Origin: Streptomyces sp. C10-9-1
Lineage (GTDB): Bacteria > Actinomycetota > Actinomycetes > Streptomycetales > Streptomycetaceae
Reading direction: 5' to 3'
Assembly (NCBI RefSeq): GCF_024497955.1
Contig: NZ_JANHKP010000010.1
Span: forward strand, 226,904-290,903
Length of the DNA: 64,000 nucleotides
Made by a program: the position numbers and the translations under genes. Shown piece after piece: positions 8,902-17,283 of the stretch. The notes beneath the pieces are model-generated. The model was not told the origin of the DNA, did not search any database, and was given only the letters and a program-made list of their open reading frames with translations. Every line of letters begins with the position of its first letter. The stretch's first letter is position 1.

Positions 8902-8940
8902 GGTGGTCCGGACCTGACCTCACCGTTGGTCTAGACCTTA
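8902..8940. promoter_or_regulatory. Two DasR-like (dre) sites upstream of the chitin oxidase gene
   Basis: Two GGTC-NN-GACC palindromes lie 23 bases apart centre to centre: GGTCCGGACC (8905-8914) and GGTCTAGACC (8928-8937). The second contains the full core of the Streptomyces DasR consensus; the outer bases match poorly (11 of 16 overall; 9 of 16 for the first). They are about 170-235 bases upstream of the AA10 start. DasR is known to control chitinolytic genes in Streptomyces. The rest of 8734-9275 shows no gene. Confidence 0.6.
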
Positions 8941-9275
8941 ACGGCGGACGGGATTCGGTCAAGAGGCCGCGCATGGTCAACACCGTTGCCCCACAGTCCA
9001 GTTGAAGGGCGACGGTGACACACGGGCCAGGGGGCGGCAGGCGCCGCACCCGGGCCTGACATGCCCGCACCGGGCGCCCCGGCCGGCACGGGACGTGGCG
9101 CCCGGCCGACCCGGGAGGACCCAGACCACCGAGCCATAACATCGACCGATCCGATTGACGGGCCGAGGCCGTCTGCCCTGTGCTGGGCAGCGGCTCGTCA
9201 CACGGAGCGCGGAGCCCGCGCACCGCCTCGGCGCCCGCACGGACGGGGCGGACGCCCCCCCCACCGGGAGCCCGT

Positions 9276-10706
9276 ATGACCGTCGATCAGAGGCAACCCG
9301 ACGCACTCTGGAGGGAGTTCGGCCACCACCTGCGCCATTGGCGCAGACAGGCGGGCGTCACCCAGCAGCAGCTCGGGCTGCGGGTCGGCTACCACCACAG
9401 CCAGATCAGCCGGCTGGAGGCGGGACTCCGCGAGCCCCCGGTGGAGCTGGTGCGCCGACTCGACTCCGCGCTCGGGACCGGCGGCCGCCTGGCGTCGATC
9501 GCCGCCGCGCCCCGCCCCGCACCGGGGGAGCCGCACGGGCTGCCGAGGCACCCCGCACTGTTCGCCGCTCCGCCCGGCACGGAGGACGGCGGCGGTCCCC
9601 CGGGGAGCGCCGCCTGGCCCTCGGAACTTCCCGCCGAGGGCCTGGCCTGCCCGCTGCACGGCGTCGCGGGCTGCGCCGTGCCCGACCGGTCGGCCACCTC
9701 GGACCTGCTGGACGCCCTGACCGCACCCCGCTCCGGCGCCGCCGCCCCGGCGGAGGCCGATCTGCTGCATGCGCTCACCGCCTCCCTCGCCTGCGTGATC
9801 CGCGGAGGAGCACTGCACCGGAGCGACGGGGAGGACGCGGCCACCACGGAACGGCTGCTGCGCGCCGTGCTGCGCTGGGCCGCGGCGGTCAACTCCACCG
9901 GCCGCCTGCCCCACGGGCAGCTGCGGATCGCCGCCCAGTACGCGCAGGTAGCCGGTCGGCTGCGGATGCGGCGCGGCCAGAGCGGCACCGGGATGGCCTG
10001 GTTCGCCCACGGCCTGCGCTGGGCGGACGCGGCCGAGGACGCCCCGGCGCGGGCCACGCTGCTGAGCGACAGCTGTGCACTGGTCCGGCTGGAGGAGGAC
10101 GCCGCCACCACCCTGGGATACGCCAGGGCCCTCGGCGCCGTGGACACCCGGCGGCGCTGGATCGCCACCCTCTCGCACCTGCACCAGGCACGGGGCCATG
10201 CGCTGGGGCAGGACGCCGCCGCGTGCCGCCGGCACATCGCCCTGGCCCGGCGCGCCTTCCCGCGGCTGCGCCGCGACGACCACCGGGAGGCACCCTGGCT
10301 GGCCGGCGCCGAGGGGGAGATGAGGGTGGAGTCCGCGGTCGGCGCGGCCCTGCGCGATCTGGCCGCCGCGACCGGCGACCGCGCCACCGCACGGCGCGCC
10401 GTCGAGGCCGTCGCCCGGGCGCGCACCCGGCTGCCGCCCCTGATGCGGGACACGCACCTGCTGCTCACCCTGCGGCTGGCCGACGGCTGGGCGTGCGCCG
10501 GTGACCCCGGGGCAGCGGTGGCCCTGGCCTCACCGGTCCTCGACGAGGCGGTGCGGTCGCGGGAGCCGCTGATCGGCGCGGAGCTGGACGGGCTGCACGG
10601 CCGGCTCTTCGCGGAAGCCCGCACCTCCGCCGAAGTGCACGCCTACCGGGAGATGTTGCTGGAATCCGCCCTCCTTCCCCGCCGGGCGCGGCTTGCCGGA
10701 TTGTGA
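9276..10706 (+). CDS. XRE-family transcriptional regulator
   Basis: A 476-residue cytoplasmic protein with an N-terminal XRE helix-turn-helix (residues about 8-70; RRQAGVTQQQLGLRVGYHHS then ISRLEAGLREPP). A long Ala/Arg-rich helical region of TPR-like character follows, as in many Streptomyces XRE regulators. The start is the ATG at 9276 with GGGAG at 9266-9270. No DUF397 partner follows. It sits between the chitin oxidase and the chitin-binding protease gene and could regulate either, but no operator was identified. Confidence 0.85.
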   Translation: MTVDQRQPDALWREFGHHLRHWRRQAGVTQQQLGLRVGYHHSQISRLEAGLREPPVELVRRLDSALGTGGRLASIAAAPRPAPGEPHGLPRHPALFAAPPGTEDGGGPPGSAAWPSELPAEGLACPLHGVAGCAVPDRSATSDLLDALTAPRSGAAAPAEADLLHALTASLACVIRGGALHRSDGEDAATTERLLRAVLRWAAAVNSTGRLPHGQLRIAAQYAQVAGRLRMRRGQSGTGMAWFAHGLRWADAAEDAPARATLLSDSCALVRLEEDAATTLGYARALGAVDTRRRWIATLSHLHQARGHALGQDAAACRRHIALARRAFPRLRRDDHREAPWLAGAEGEMRVESAVGAALRDLAAATGDRATARRAVEAVARARTRLPPLMRDTHLLLTLRLADGWACAGDPGAAVALASPVLDEAVRSREPLIGAELDGLHGRLFAEARTSAEVHAYREMLLESALLPRRARLAGL

Positions 10707-10891
10707 CAGCACGCGCCTCCGCCCCCGGATGCGTTGACCGGCGTACGGCCCGATGTGAGGGTTCGGCCAGCCGGGCGGCGCGACATGCCGAGCGGGCGGG
10801 GGCGGGAACACGGCGCCGCCCGCCCCCGTGGACTGGATTGTCATAGTCATGCCAACCCCTGACCCGGTTTCGTCATCTCTCACAAGGAGCC

Positions 10892-13800
10892 ATGATGCTG
10901 AGAAAGCTGGCGGTGGCCGGGGTGTCCCTGGCCGTGACCCTCGGGGTGGTGGTGCCGGCCTCCGTCGCCGCGGCCGCTCCGGCCACCGCACCTCCCGCGG
11001 AGCCGCAGCCGCCCTCCGCCGCACGCGCCCTCGCCGCCGCCGACCGGGCCGCGGACAGCGGTCTCGACGCGCTCGCCACGGGCCCCGACGAGCAGTACGA
11101 CCGGAGCCGGGTGACCCCCTGGGTCGAGGGCCTGTACTCCGTCGCCTACGAACGCACCTACAAGGGTCTGCCCGTCGTGGGCGGCGACGCGGTGGTCCTG
11201 GCCGACGGCAGCGGCCGGGTGCGCTCGGTGCACTCGGCCACCCGGACCTCGATCTCCGTCCCCACCAGGGCCGCGGTGTCCGCCGCCGAGGCCGCCGAGG
11301 CGAGCAGGGCCCGGCTCGCGGAGGTGGCGAAGACGGAGGCGCCGCGCCTGGTCGTCCGCGTCAAGGACGACCGCGCGACGCTCGCCTGGGAGACCGTGCT
11401 GACGGGCCGGACCCGGAAGGACGTCCCCAGCAGGCTCCACGTCTTCGTCGACGCCCGCACCGGCGGCATCGTCGACTCCTACGACGACGTCCGGGCCGGA
11501 ACCGGCCACAGCGAGTGGAACGGCCCGAACCCGCTGGCCATCGACACCTCCCGCTCGGGCAGCCGGTACGCCCTCCGCGACACCACCAGGCCCGGCCTCC
11601 AGTGCTCGGACTACGGCAGCGGGCTGTTCACCAAGGCCACCGACGACTGGGGCACCGGAAACGCCTCCAGCCGCGAAACCGGCTGCGTGGACGCCATGTA
11701 CGCGGCCCAGAAGCAGTCCGACATGCTCCGGGAGTGGCTCGGGCGCAACGGCCACGACGGCAACGGCGGCAGCTGGCCGGTACGGGTGGGCCTCAACCAG
11801 CTCAACGCCTACTGGGACGGGTCCACCGTCACCATCGGCCACAACAGCGCGGGCAAGTGGATCGCCGGCATGGACGTCATCGGCCACGAGTTCGGGCACG
11901 GCCTGGACTCCAGCACCCCCGGCGGGGCCAACCACGAGCGTGGCCTGGGCGAGGGCACGGGCGACATCATGGGCGCCCTCACCGAGGCGTACGCCGCCCA
12001 GCCCGCACCGTACGACACCCCCGACTACACCGTCGGCGAGACGATCGACCTCCAGGGCCGCGGGCCGATCCGCAACATGTACGACCCCGGAGCGCTCGGC
12101 GACCCGGCCTGCTACTCCTCCTCCATCTCGGGCACCGAGGAGCACGCCGCCGCCGGCCCGCTCAACCACTGGTTCTACCTGCTGGCGGAGGGGTCGGAGC
12201 CGGGAGGCGGCAAGCCCTCCAGCGCCACCTGCAACGGCTCCACGGTCACCGGTGTCGGCATCCGGGAGGCCGGAAGGGTCTTCTACGGCGCCATGCTGCT
12301 CAAGACCAGCGGCATGACCTACAAGCGCTACCGGACCGCGACGCTGACCACCGCCAAGAACCTGGACGGCAGCTGCGGCCTGTTCGCCAGGACCAAGGCC
12401 GCCTGGGACGCGGTCAGCGTCCCCGCCCAGCCCGGCGATCCGACCTGCACCGCGCAGCAGGACGAGTTCTCCCTGGCGCTCTCCCCCGCCTCCGGCGACA
12501 TCCGGGCCGGTTCCTCGGTCGGCGCCACCCTCCACACCACCACCGTCTCCGGCAGCGCCCAGCAGGTCGCACTGACCGCCTCCGGCGCGCCCGCCGGCGT
12601 GGACGTCTCCTTCAGCCCGTCCACCGTCACCTCCGGCAGCAGCTCCACCATGACCCTCTCGGCCGCCGCCGGAACGGACGCCGGGACCTACGCGATCACC
12701 GTCACCGGGCGCGGCGGGAGCACCGCCCACACCGCCCGGTACACGCTCCGCGTGGACGGCGGCGGAGACACGCCCGCGCCCCCGGACGTCAGCGTGGACA
12801 ACGTCCGGGCCCACCTCGACGAGCTGTACGCCATCGCGTCGCGCAACGGCGGCAACCGCCGTGCGACCGGCGGCGGCTACCGCGACTCCCTCGCCTACGT
12901 CAGGGGCAGACTCCAGGCGGCCGGGTACACGGTCACCGAGCAGACCTGCACCTCGGGGTGCTCGGCCGGGGCCGGCAACAACCTCATCGCCGAATGGCCC
13001 AAGGGCGAGTCCACCGACGTCTACATGTTCGGCGCCCACCTCGACGGGGTGTCCGCGGGTCCCGGCATCAACGACAACGGCTCCGGCTCGGCGGCGCTGC
13101 TGGAAGCGGCCCTCACCCTGGCGGAGGCCGACCCCGCCATGAGGAACCGGGTCCGCTTCGCCTGGTGGACCGACGAGGAGCAGGGCCTCAACGGCTCCGA
13201 CTTCTACGCCAGGACGCTCTCCGCCACGGAACGCTCGCGGATCAGGGCCTACTACAACTTCGACATGATCGCCTCGCCCAACGGCGGGTACTTCATCAAC
13301 AACATCGGCTCCGCGGCCTCGGCGCCGATGAAGGCGTACTGGGACTCCCTGGGACTCGCCCCGCAGGAGAACGTCGAGGGCCGGGGACGGTCGGACGACT
13401 ACTCGTTCCAGCGCCTCGGCATCCCCACCTCGGGCTACGCCACCGGGGCCTCGGCCGTGAAGTCCGCGGCGGAGGCCGCCAAGTGGGGCGGGACCGCAGG
13501 CCGCTCCTACGACCCGTGCTACCACTCCTCCTGCGACACCACGAGCAACATCAACACCACCGCGCTGAACCGCAGCGCGGACGGCATCGCGTACACCCTC
13601 TGGAAGACCGCCGTCGGCCAGGCACCCGACCCGGTGGACGACTTCTCCGTCGCCGCCGACCCCGCCGCGGGCACGGTGGAGGCCGGCTCCTCCGGGACGG
13701 TCTCCGTCCGTACGGCCACCACGAGCGGCGACGCCCAGACCGTGCGGCTCTCGGCGTCGGGGGCACCTGCGGGCGTCTCCGTGTCCTTCAGCCCCTCCTC

Positions 13801-14089
13801 GGTGACCTCGGGGCAGTCCTCGACGGCCACCGTGCAGGTGGCGTCCGGGACCCCCGGCGGCACCTACACGCTCACCCTCACGGGCACGGGCGAGGTGACC
13901 CACAGCACGACCTACACCCTGACCGTCCCCGGCGACGGGGGCGGTGAGACCAGCTGGCGGCTCGGCGAGACCTACGCCGCCGGGGACGTGGTGACCTACG
14001 AGGGCGTCCGCTACCGCTGCATCCAGGGGCACACCGCCTATCCCGGCTGGGACCCGCCGAACGTCCCCGCCCTGTGGCAGCGGCTGTGA
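10892..14089 (+). CDS. Secreted double protease: M4 metallopeptidase + M28 aminopeptidase + CBM5/12
   Basis: A 1065-residue secreted protein. In order: signal peptide (1 to about 29), FTP/PepSY-like propeptide, M4 catalytic domain (about 195-520) with HEFGH (His332, Glu333, His336) and the zinc Glu354 in GEGTGD, an Ig-like domain (about 525-630), an M28 domain (about 635-915) with His716/Asp718 in AHLDGV, Asp728 in NDNGSG and the DEEQGLNGS motif, a second Ig-like domain resembling the first (SASGAPAGVSVSFSPSSVTS), and a C-terminal CBM5/12 (about 1020-1065). The two in-frame ATGs are 10892 and 10895; AAGGAG at 10884-10889 fits the second better. Endo- and exo-peptidase in one chitin-anchored chain is unusual. 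Confidence 0.9.
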   Translation: MMLRKLAVAGVSLAVTLGVVVPASVAAAAPATAPPAEPQPPSAARALAAADRAADSGLDALATGPDEQYDRSRVTPWVEGLYSVAYERTYKGLPVVGGDAVVLADGSGRVRSVHSATRTSISVPTRAAVSAAEAAEASRARLAEVAKTEAPRLVVRVKDDRATLAWETVLTGRTRKDVPSRLHVFVDARTGGIVDSYDDVRAGTGHSEWNGPNPLAIDTSRSGSRYALRDTTRPGLQCSDYGSGLFTKATDDWGTGNASSRETGCVDAMYAAQKQSDMLREWLGRNGHDGNGGSWPVRVGLNQLNAYWDGSTVTIGHNSAGKWIAGMDVIGHEFGHGLDSSTPGGANHERGLGEGTGDIMGALTEAYAAQPAPYDTPDYTVGETIDLQGRGPIRNMYDPGALGDPACYSSSISGTEEHAAAGPLNHWFYLLAEGSEPGGGKPSSATCNGSTVTGVGIREAGRVFYGAMLLKTSGMTYKRYRTATLTTAKNLDGSCGLFARTKAAWDAVSVPAQPGDPTCTAQQDEFSLALSPASGDIRAGSSVGATLHTTTVSGSAQQVALTASGAPAGVDVSFSPSTVTSGSSSTMTLSAAAGTDAGTYAITVTGRGGSTAHTARYTLRVDGGGDTPAPPDVSVDNVRAHLDELYAIASRNGGNRRATGGGYRDSLAYVRGRLQAAGYTVTEQTCTSGCSAGAGNNLIAEWPKGESTDVYMFGAHLDGVSAGPGINDNGSGSAALLEAALTLAEADPAMRNRVRFAWWTDEEQGLNGSDFYARTLSATERSRIRAYYNFDMIASPNGGYFINNIGSAASAPMKAYWDSLGLAPQENVEGRGRSDDYSFQRLGIPTSGYATGASAVKSAAEAAKWGGTAGRSYDPCYHSSCDTTSNINTTALNRSADGIAYTLWKTAVGQAPDPVDDFSVAADPAAGTVEAGSSGTVSVRTATTSGDAQTVRLSASGAPAGVSVSFSPSSVTSGQSSTATVQVASGTPGGTYTLTLTGTGEVTHSTTYTLTVPGDGGGETSWRLGETYAAGDVVTYEGVRYRCIQGHTAYPGWDPPNVPALWQRL

Positions 14090-14136
14090 CGCGGCAACCC
14101 ACCCGCGCCACCTGACACTCCGCGGCGGGAGCGCAC

Positions 14137-14175
14137 CCCGGCCCGCGCCCGTGCGACGGACGGGCGCGGGCCGGG
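14137..14175. terminator. Hairpin terminator after the double protease gene
   Basis: Complementary 16-base GC-only arms (14137-14152 and 14160-14175) with a 7-base loop, 48 bases after the stop codon of the protease gene. Confidence 0.7.
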
Positions 14176-14660
14176 TTCCCCAGGGCGTACGACGGCAGGT
14201 CACGGCCGACCAACCGCACCGGCGGGGCCGGGGCGGGGCAGAGGGCGCACCGCCGCGGAGATGCGCATCCCGGGGGCCGGGCCGTCTCCGGGGAACCCAC
14301 ACGGCATTTCGCCCTCTGCCCGAAATTCGACCCGATGACATGCGACACCGTGGCGAGATGATTTCGCCGACTGCATTCCGGCGGAACTCTGCACAAGGCC
14401 CGGGCCACGGGCAGGACGGCCGGAGGCGGAGGGGACGGCCCACCCGCGTTCGCTCTACCCCTTGGTTCCCGGGAATGACGTGCCCGCGTTCTCGCTCCGC
14501 CGGTCGAGGATGCAACGGGCAGGGAATGTCCCTCCTTTCGACCACCCGGTACGTGCACCGCCGCGATATGGACGCGTGCCCGCACGCGCCCTCCGGGGGC
14601 CGTGTGCGGCCTCCTTCCCCGTATCCGGGGGTGCGCATACCCCCCACGAAGGAGAAGGAA
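14176..14660. other. Non-coding stretch upstream of the RiPP precursor
   Basis: No convincing gene is seen. It holds a small inverted repeat, ATTTCG (14306-14311) with CGAAAT (14321-14326), in a locally less GC-rich segment (14300-14395) that may carry the promoter of the RiPP locus. GAAGGAGAAGG (14648-14658) is the ribosome binding site of the precursor gene. Confidence 0.4.
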
Positions 14661-14991
14661 ATGCGAGCAGGCGACTCCAAGCGCTATCTCGCCTATCTGG
14701 CGGCGATCGCCGCCGGGCTGCCCACGCCCGTGCTCGTCGGCGGCTCGGCCCAGGCGTCGACCGGCGCCACCGGCACGGTCACCGTCTCCGAGTCGGCGCG
14801 TGCCGCACTCGCCCAGGCGGTGCAGGCCGACCGCCGACGGCCTGTTCGGTCAGCACAACCAGACGTACAACGAGGTCACTAACCCGCCCTACCTGCAGTA
14901 CGGCAAGCCGTTCCACCCGTAGCACACCGCGCAGGAGGCCGGCGCGGCCGCCGCCGTACCGCTGAGCAGGATTCTCGACGAGCTGTTCTGA
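14661..14991 (+). pseudogene. Broken precursor peptide of a radical-SAM RiPP locus
   Basis: From the ATG at 14661 the strict frame gives 73 residues and stops at 14882. The first 57 residues form a leader with a hydrophobic stretch (YLAYLAAIAAGLPTPVLVGG). At 14829-14836 one extra base appears inserted in gaccgccgac: the +1 frame continues as DGLFGQHNQTYNEVT, then NPPYLQYGKPFHP, an aromatic-rich core-like segment ending in TAG at 14920-14922. Directly after TAG the same frame stays open for 22 sensible codons ending PLSRILDELF and TGA at 14989-14991. So one frameshift and one in-frame amber separate a probable single ancestral peptide. The maturase gene starts 109 bases downstream. Confidence 0.6.
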
Positions 14992-15100
14992 CGCCCCCGC
15001 CGGTGCCCGGCACCGGCTCCGACCGGATGCGGCCCGCGCAGCCCGGGCCGCGTCCGGTCTCCCCGCAGCATCGAGCCACAAGCGCCCAGGAGGCCCGAGG

Positions 15101-16275
15101 ATGGCACAGGAACCCACCAGACAGGTCCAGTTCGTCACCAAGGTGTCCAAGTTCTGCAACCTGAGGTGCACCTACTGCTACGAGTTCGCCGAACTCGACC
15201 GGCGAGAGCGGATGAGCCGGGAGCAGCTGCACCGGATGTACGTCCACCTGCGCGACTACTACGTCGACAGGGACCGGGAGGACGGCGTCCGCACCCAGCT
15301 GCACATCGTCTGGCACGGCGGCGAGCCGTTGATGATCGAACCGGACTACTCCTGGCGCACCCTGGAGGACCAGCGGGCCGTCTTCGGGGACTCCCTGCGG
15401 GTGAGCAACACCGTGCAGACCAACCTCACCCTCCTCGACGACGAGCGGCTCCGGCTGCTCCGCGACGGATTCGACAACGTCGGCGTGTCCCTGGACCTCT
15501 TCAGCGGCCTGCGCGTCAACATCGCCGGCCGGGACCAGCAGGCCACGGTGGTGTCCCATATGGAGCGCCTGCGCTCCGAGGGTGTCCCGTTCGGCTGCAT
15601 CACCGTGCTGACCAGGAAGAACCTGGGCCGGGTGGTGGACACCTTCGCCTTCTGCCAGAAGGCCGGACTGGGGTTCCGGGCCTGCCCCTTTTCGAGGGCG
15701 CCTACGCCGACCAGCACGAGACGTACGACATCACCGTGCCCGAGATCGTTTCCGCCCTGAACGGACTCGCCGACCTCTGGCTCGGCAGCGACCACCCGGT
15801 GCAGGTGTCCCCGCTGGACGACCAGTTGCAGATCGTGCTGCGCCACCTCGACCCGAAGGCGCCGCGCTCCTACTTCAACCAGCGCGAATGGCTGCCGGTC
15901 ATCGTCGTGAACACCCCCGGGGACGTCTACGCCTACGGCGACCCGTACGAGGACCTCCGGGCGTCGCTGGGCAACATCTTCACCACCCCGCTGGGGGAGT
16001 TGCTCTCCGGCCCGCGCTTCGACGCCTCCGCCCGGGCGGCCGAGACCCGGATGGCCGCGAACTGCCTGAACTGCGAGTATTTCGGAGCCTGTTCGGGCGC
16101 GGCCATCGCCAGCAACCGCGACAACGTGCACACCGAGGTCGACGGCATCGGCGTGTGCGACGTCGACCGGGCCGTGCTCCGGCACATCGAGGACCGGCTG
16201 CGCTCCAGTGGCGTGCTGGACGGCGACGGACGCGTCGCGACCAGCCCCGCGCCCGCCGCCGACCCCGTCGCCTGA
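15101..16275 (+). pseudogene. Radical SAM/SPASM peptide maturase, frameshifted
   Basis: The N-terminal half has the radical SAM cluster motif CNLRCTYCYEF (CxxxCxxC) near residue 18 and WHGGEPL, as in RiPP maturases. The C-terminal half has SPASM-like cysteines in CLNCEYFGACSG and a later VCDVDR. The halves lie in different frames. At 15685-15690 (cccctt) one C seems to be missing; adding it restores FRACPLFEGAYADQHETYD. Repaired, the protein is about 391 residues, a normal length. As written, translation stops near 15760. Sequencing error or true decay are both possible; the precursor upstream is damaged too, which favours decay. Confidence 0.75.
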
Positions 16276-16279
16276 CCCC

Positions 16280-16960
16280 GTGCCGGGACGTGGGAGCGAG
16301 CGCCGAGGGCTCCCCGGGGGCTTCGCCGTGACGGTCTCCGCGGCGGACGGCCCGCGCTCGCCGGTGCCCGACCCCCCGTTCGACGACACGGCCCCGCTGC
16401 TCGCCGTCACCCTGGAGCCCATGCCGGGCGGCGGGGAGGAGCGCCCGCCCTTCCTGCACCTGGACCTGGCGGACCGGCCCGGCGCGGCGGCCGTGGCACG
16501 GGGCCTGCGCCGGGCGGGGACCGTCCTGGACACGGCGGTGACCCTGTTCGTCCACAGCTCGGGCAACGGCTACGTCGGCATCACCGTCACCGTCACCGGG
16601 GAGGCGCCCACGGCCGATGCCCGGCCCGACGCGGAGGACAGCCCCGGGCAGCGCGTCCTGCGGGTGGCGGTCGACCCCGCCCACCACGCCGCGGGTCTCG
16701 CGGCCGCCGTACGCAGCGGTCTGCTGGTGCTGGTGCACCACTGGACGTCGACCGGGGGCGAGGTCCGCCGGTCACTGCTGAAGGTGGCCGTGCACCGGGC
16801 GACGCTCGAACGGATCGTCCGGGCGGCGCTCACACATCCCGCTCCGTGCGGGTCGGGCTGTCCGGCGGGCGGGGCGGGGCGGGCTCTGACGACCACCACG
16901 GCCCCGGGTCCCCCGGGGTGCCCCACCGCACCCTGTCACAGCGACGAGGCGAATCCTGCT
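16280..16960 (+). pseudogene. Uncharacterised RiPP-locus protein, 3' end lost
   Basis: The frame opens at GTG 16280 (alternative GTG 16328), 4 bases after the radical SAM gene, so it belonged to the same operon. About 195 residues look like a real globular protein (VTLFVHSSGNGYVGITVTV; HHAAGLAAAVRSGLLVLVHH). I do not recognise the family. From about 16855 the sequence turns low-complexity and the frame runs without a stop into lower-GC DNA and antisense to the next gene, so the natural C-terminus is missing. The end given is approximate. It may be truncated by insertion of the neighbouring island. Confidence 0.5.
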
Positions 16961-17122
16961 GTGCTGGCTGACACGACCGGGCCCATCCGCGATGTCGTCG
17001 AAAGCCTCAACTCCGCGCTCCAGTTCCTGCGAGCACTGGCAGCTGGCGAGGGTGACCCAGAGATCCAGGACGTGCCCCTGACCATACGGGACCTGCCGGA
17101 GCCTGTGGCTCCTGCACCCACC
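16961..17122 (+). other. Orphan coding fragment at the island edge
   Basis: From GTG 16961 about 55 codons read like protein (GPIRDVVESLNSALQFLRAL, then IQDVPLTIRDLPEPV), with lower GC at third positions than the upstream genes. No own stop codon is seen. It is probably the head of a gene cut off by the transposase remnant that follows. Family unknown. Confidence 0.35.
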
Positions 17123-17260
17123 TCACTGAGCGCACGAGGACCGCCGCGACATGAAGTCCGGCCAGAGGGCGGCGTTCTTGTCACAGCGTGCGGCGATGCC
17201 GCACCCCTGCTTGAACAGCCCCGCCGAGGCGTCCGACCCAGCGGCAAGGCTCGGCAGTTG
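17123..17260 (-). pseudogene. Transposase C-terminal remnant (IS5-like)
   Basis: On the minus strand a short frame reads GLFKQGCGIAARCDKNAALW (about 17155-17220). This resembles the C-terminal FNRLKQWRGIATRYDK segment of IS5-group transposases. Nothing else of the transposase remains and no terminal repeats were found. It marks a probable rearrangement point between the RiPP locus and the low-GC island. Confidence 0.4.
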
Positions 17261-17283
17261 CCACTGGGCTGCTCGCGATGGCC

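Noticed and set aside
10880..14680. 1266-codon antisense frame opposite the double protease
   Set aside because: It is a GC shadow of the M4-M28 gene: low-complexity Val/Gly/Ala/Arg, no domain, no RBS.
14920..14922. TAG as programmed amber recoding (e.g. pyrrolysine) in the precursor
   Set aside because: No recoding signal is visible and the same gene and its maturase also carry frameshifts. Decay or sequencing error is simpler.
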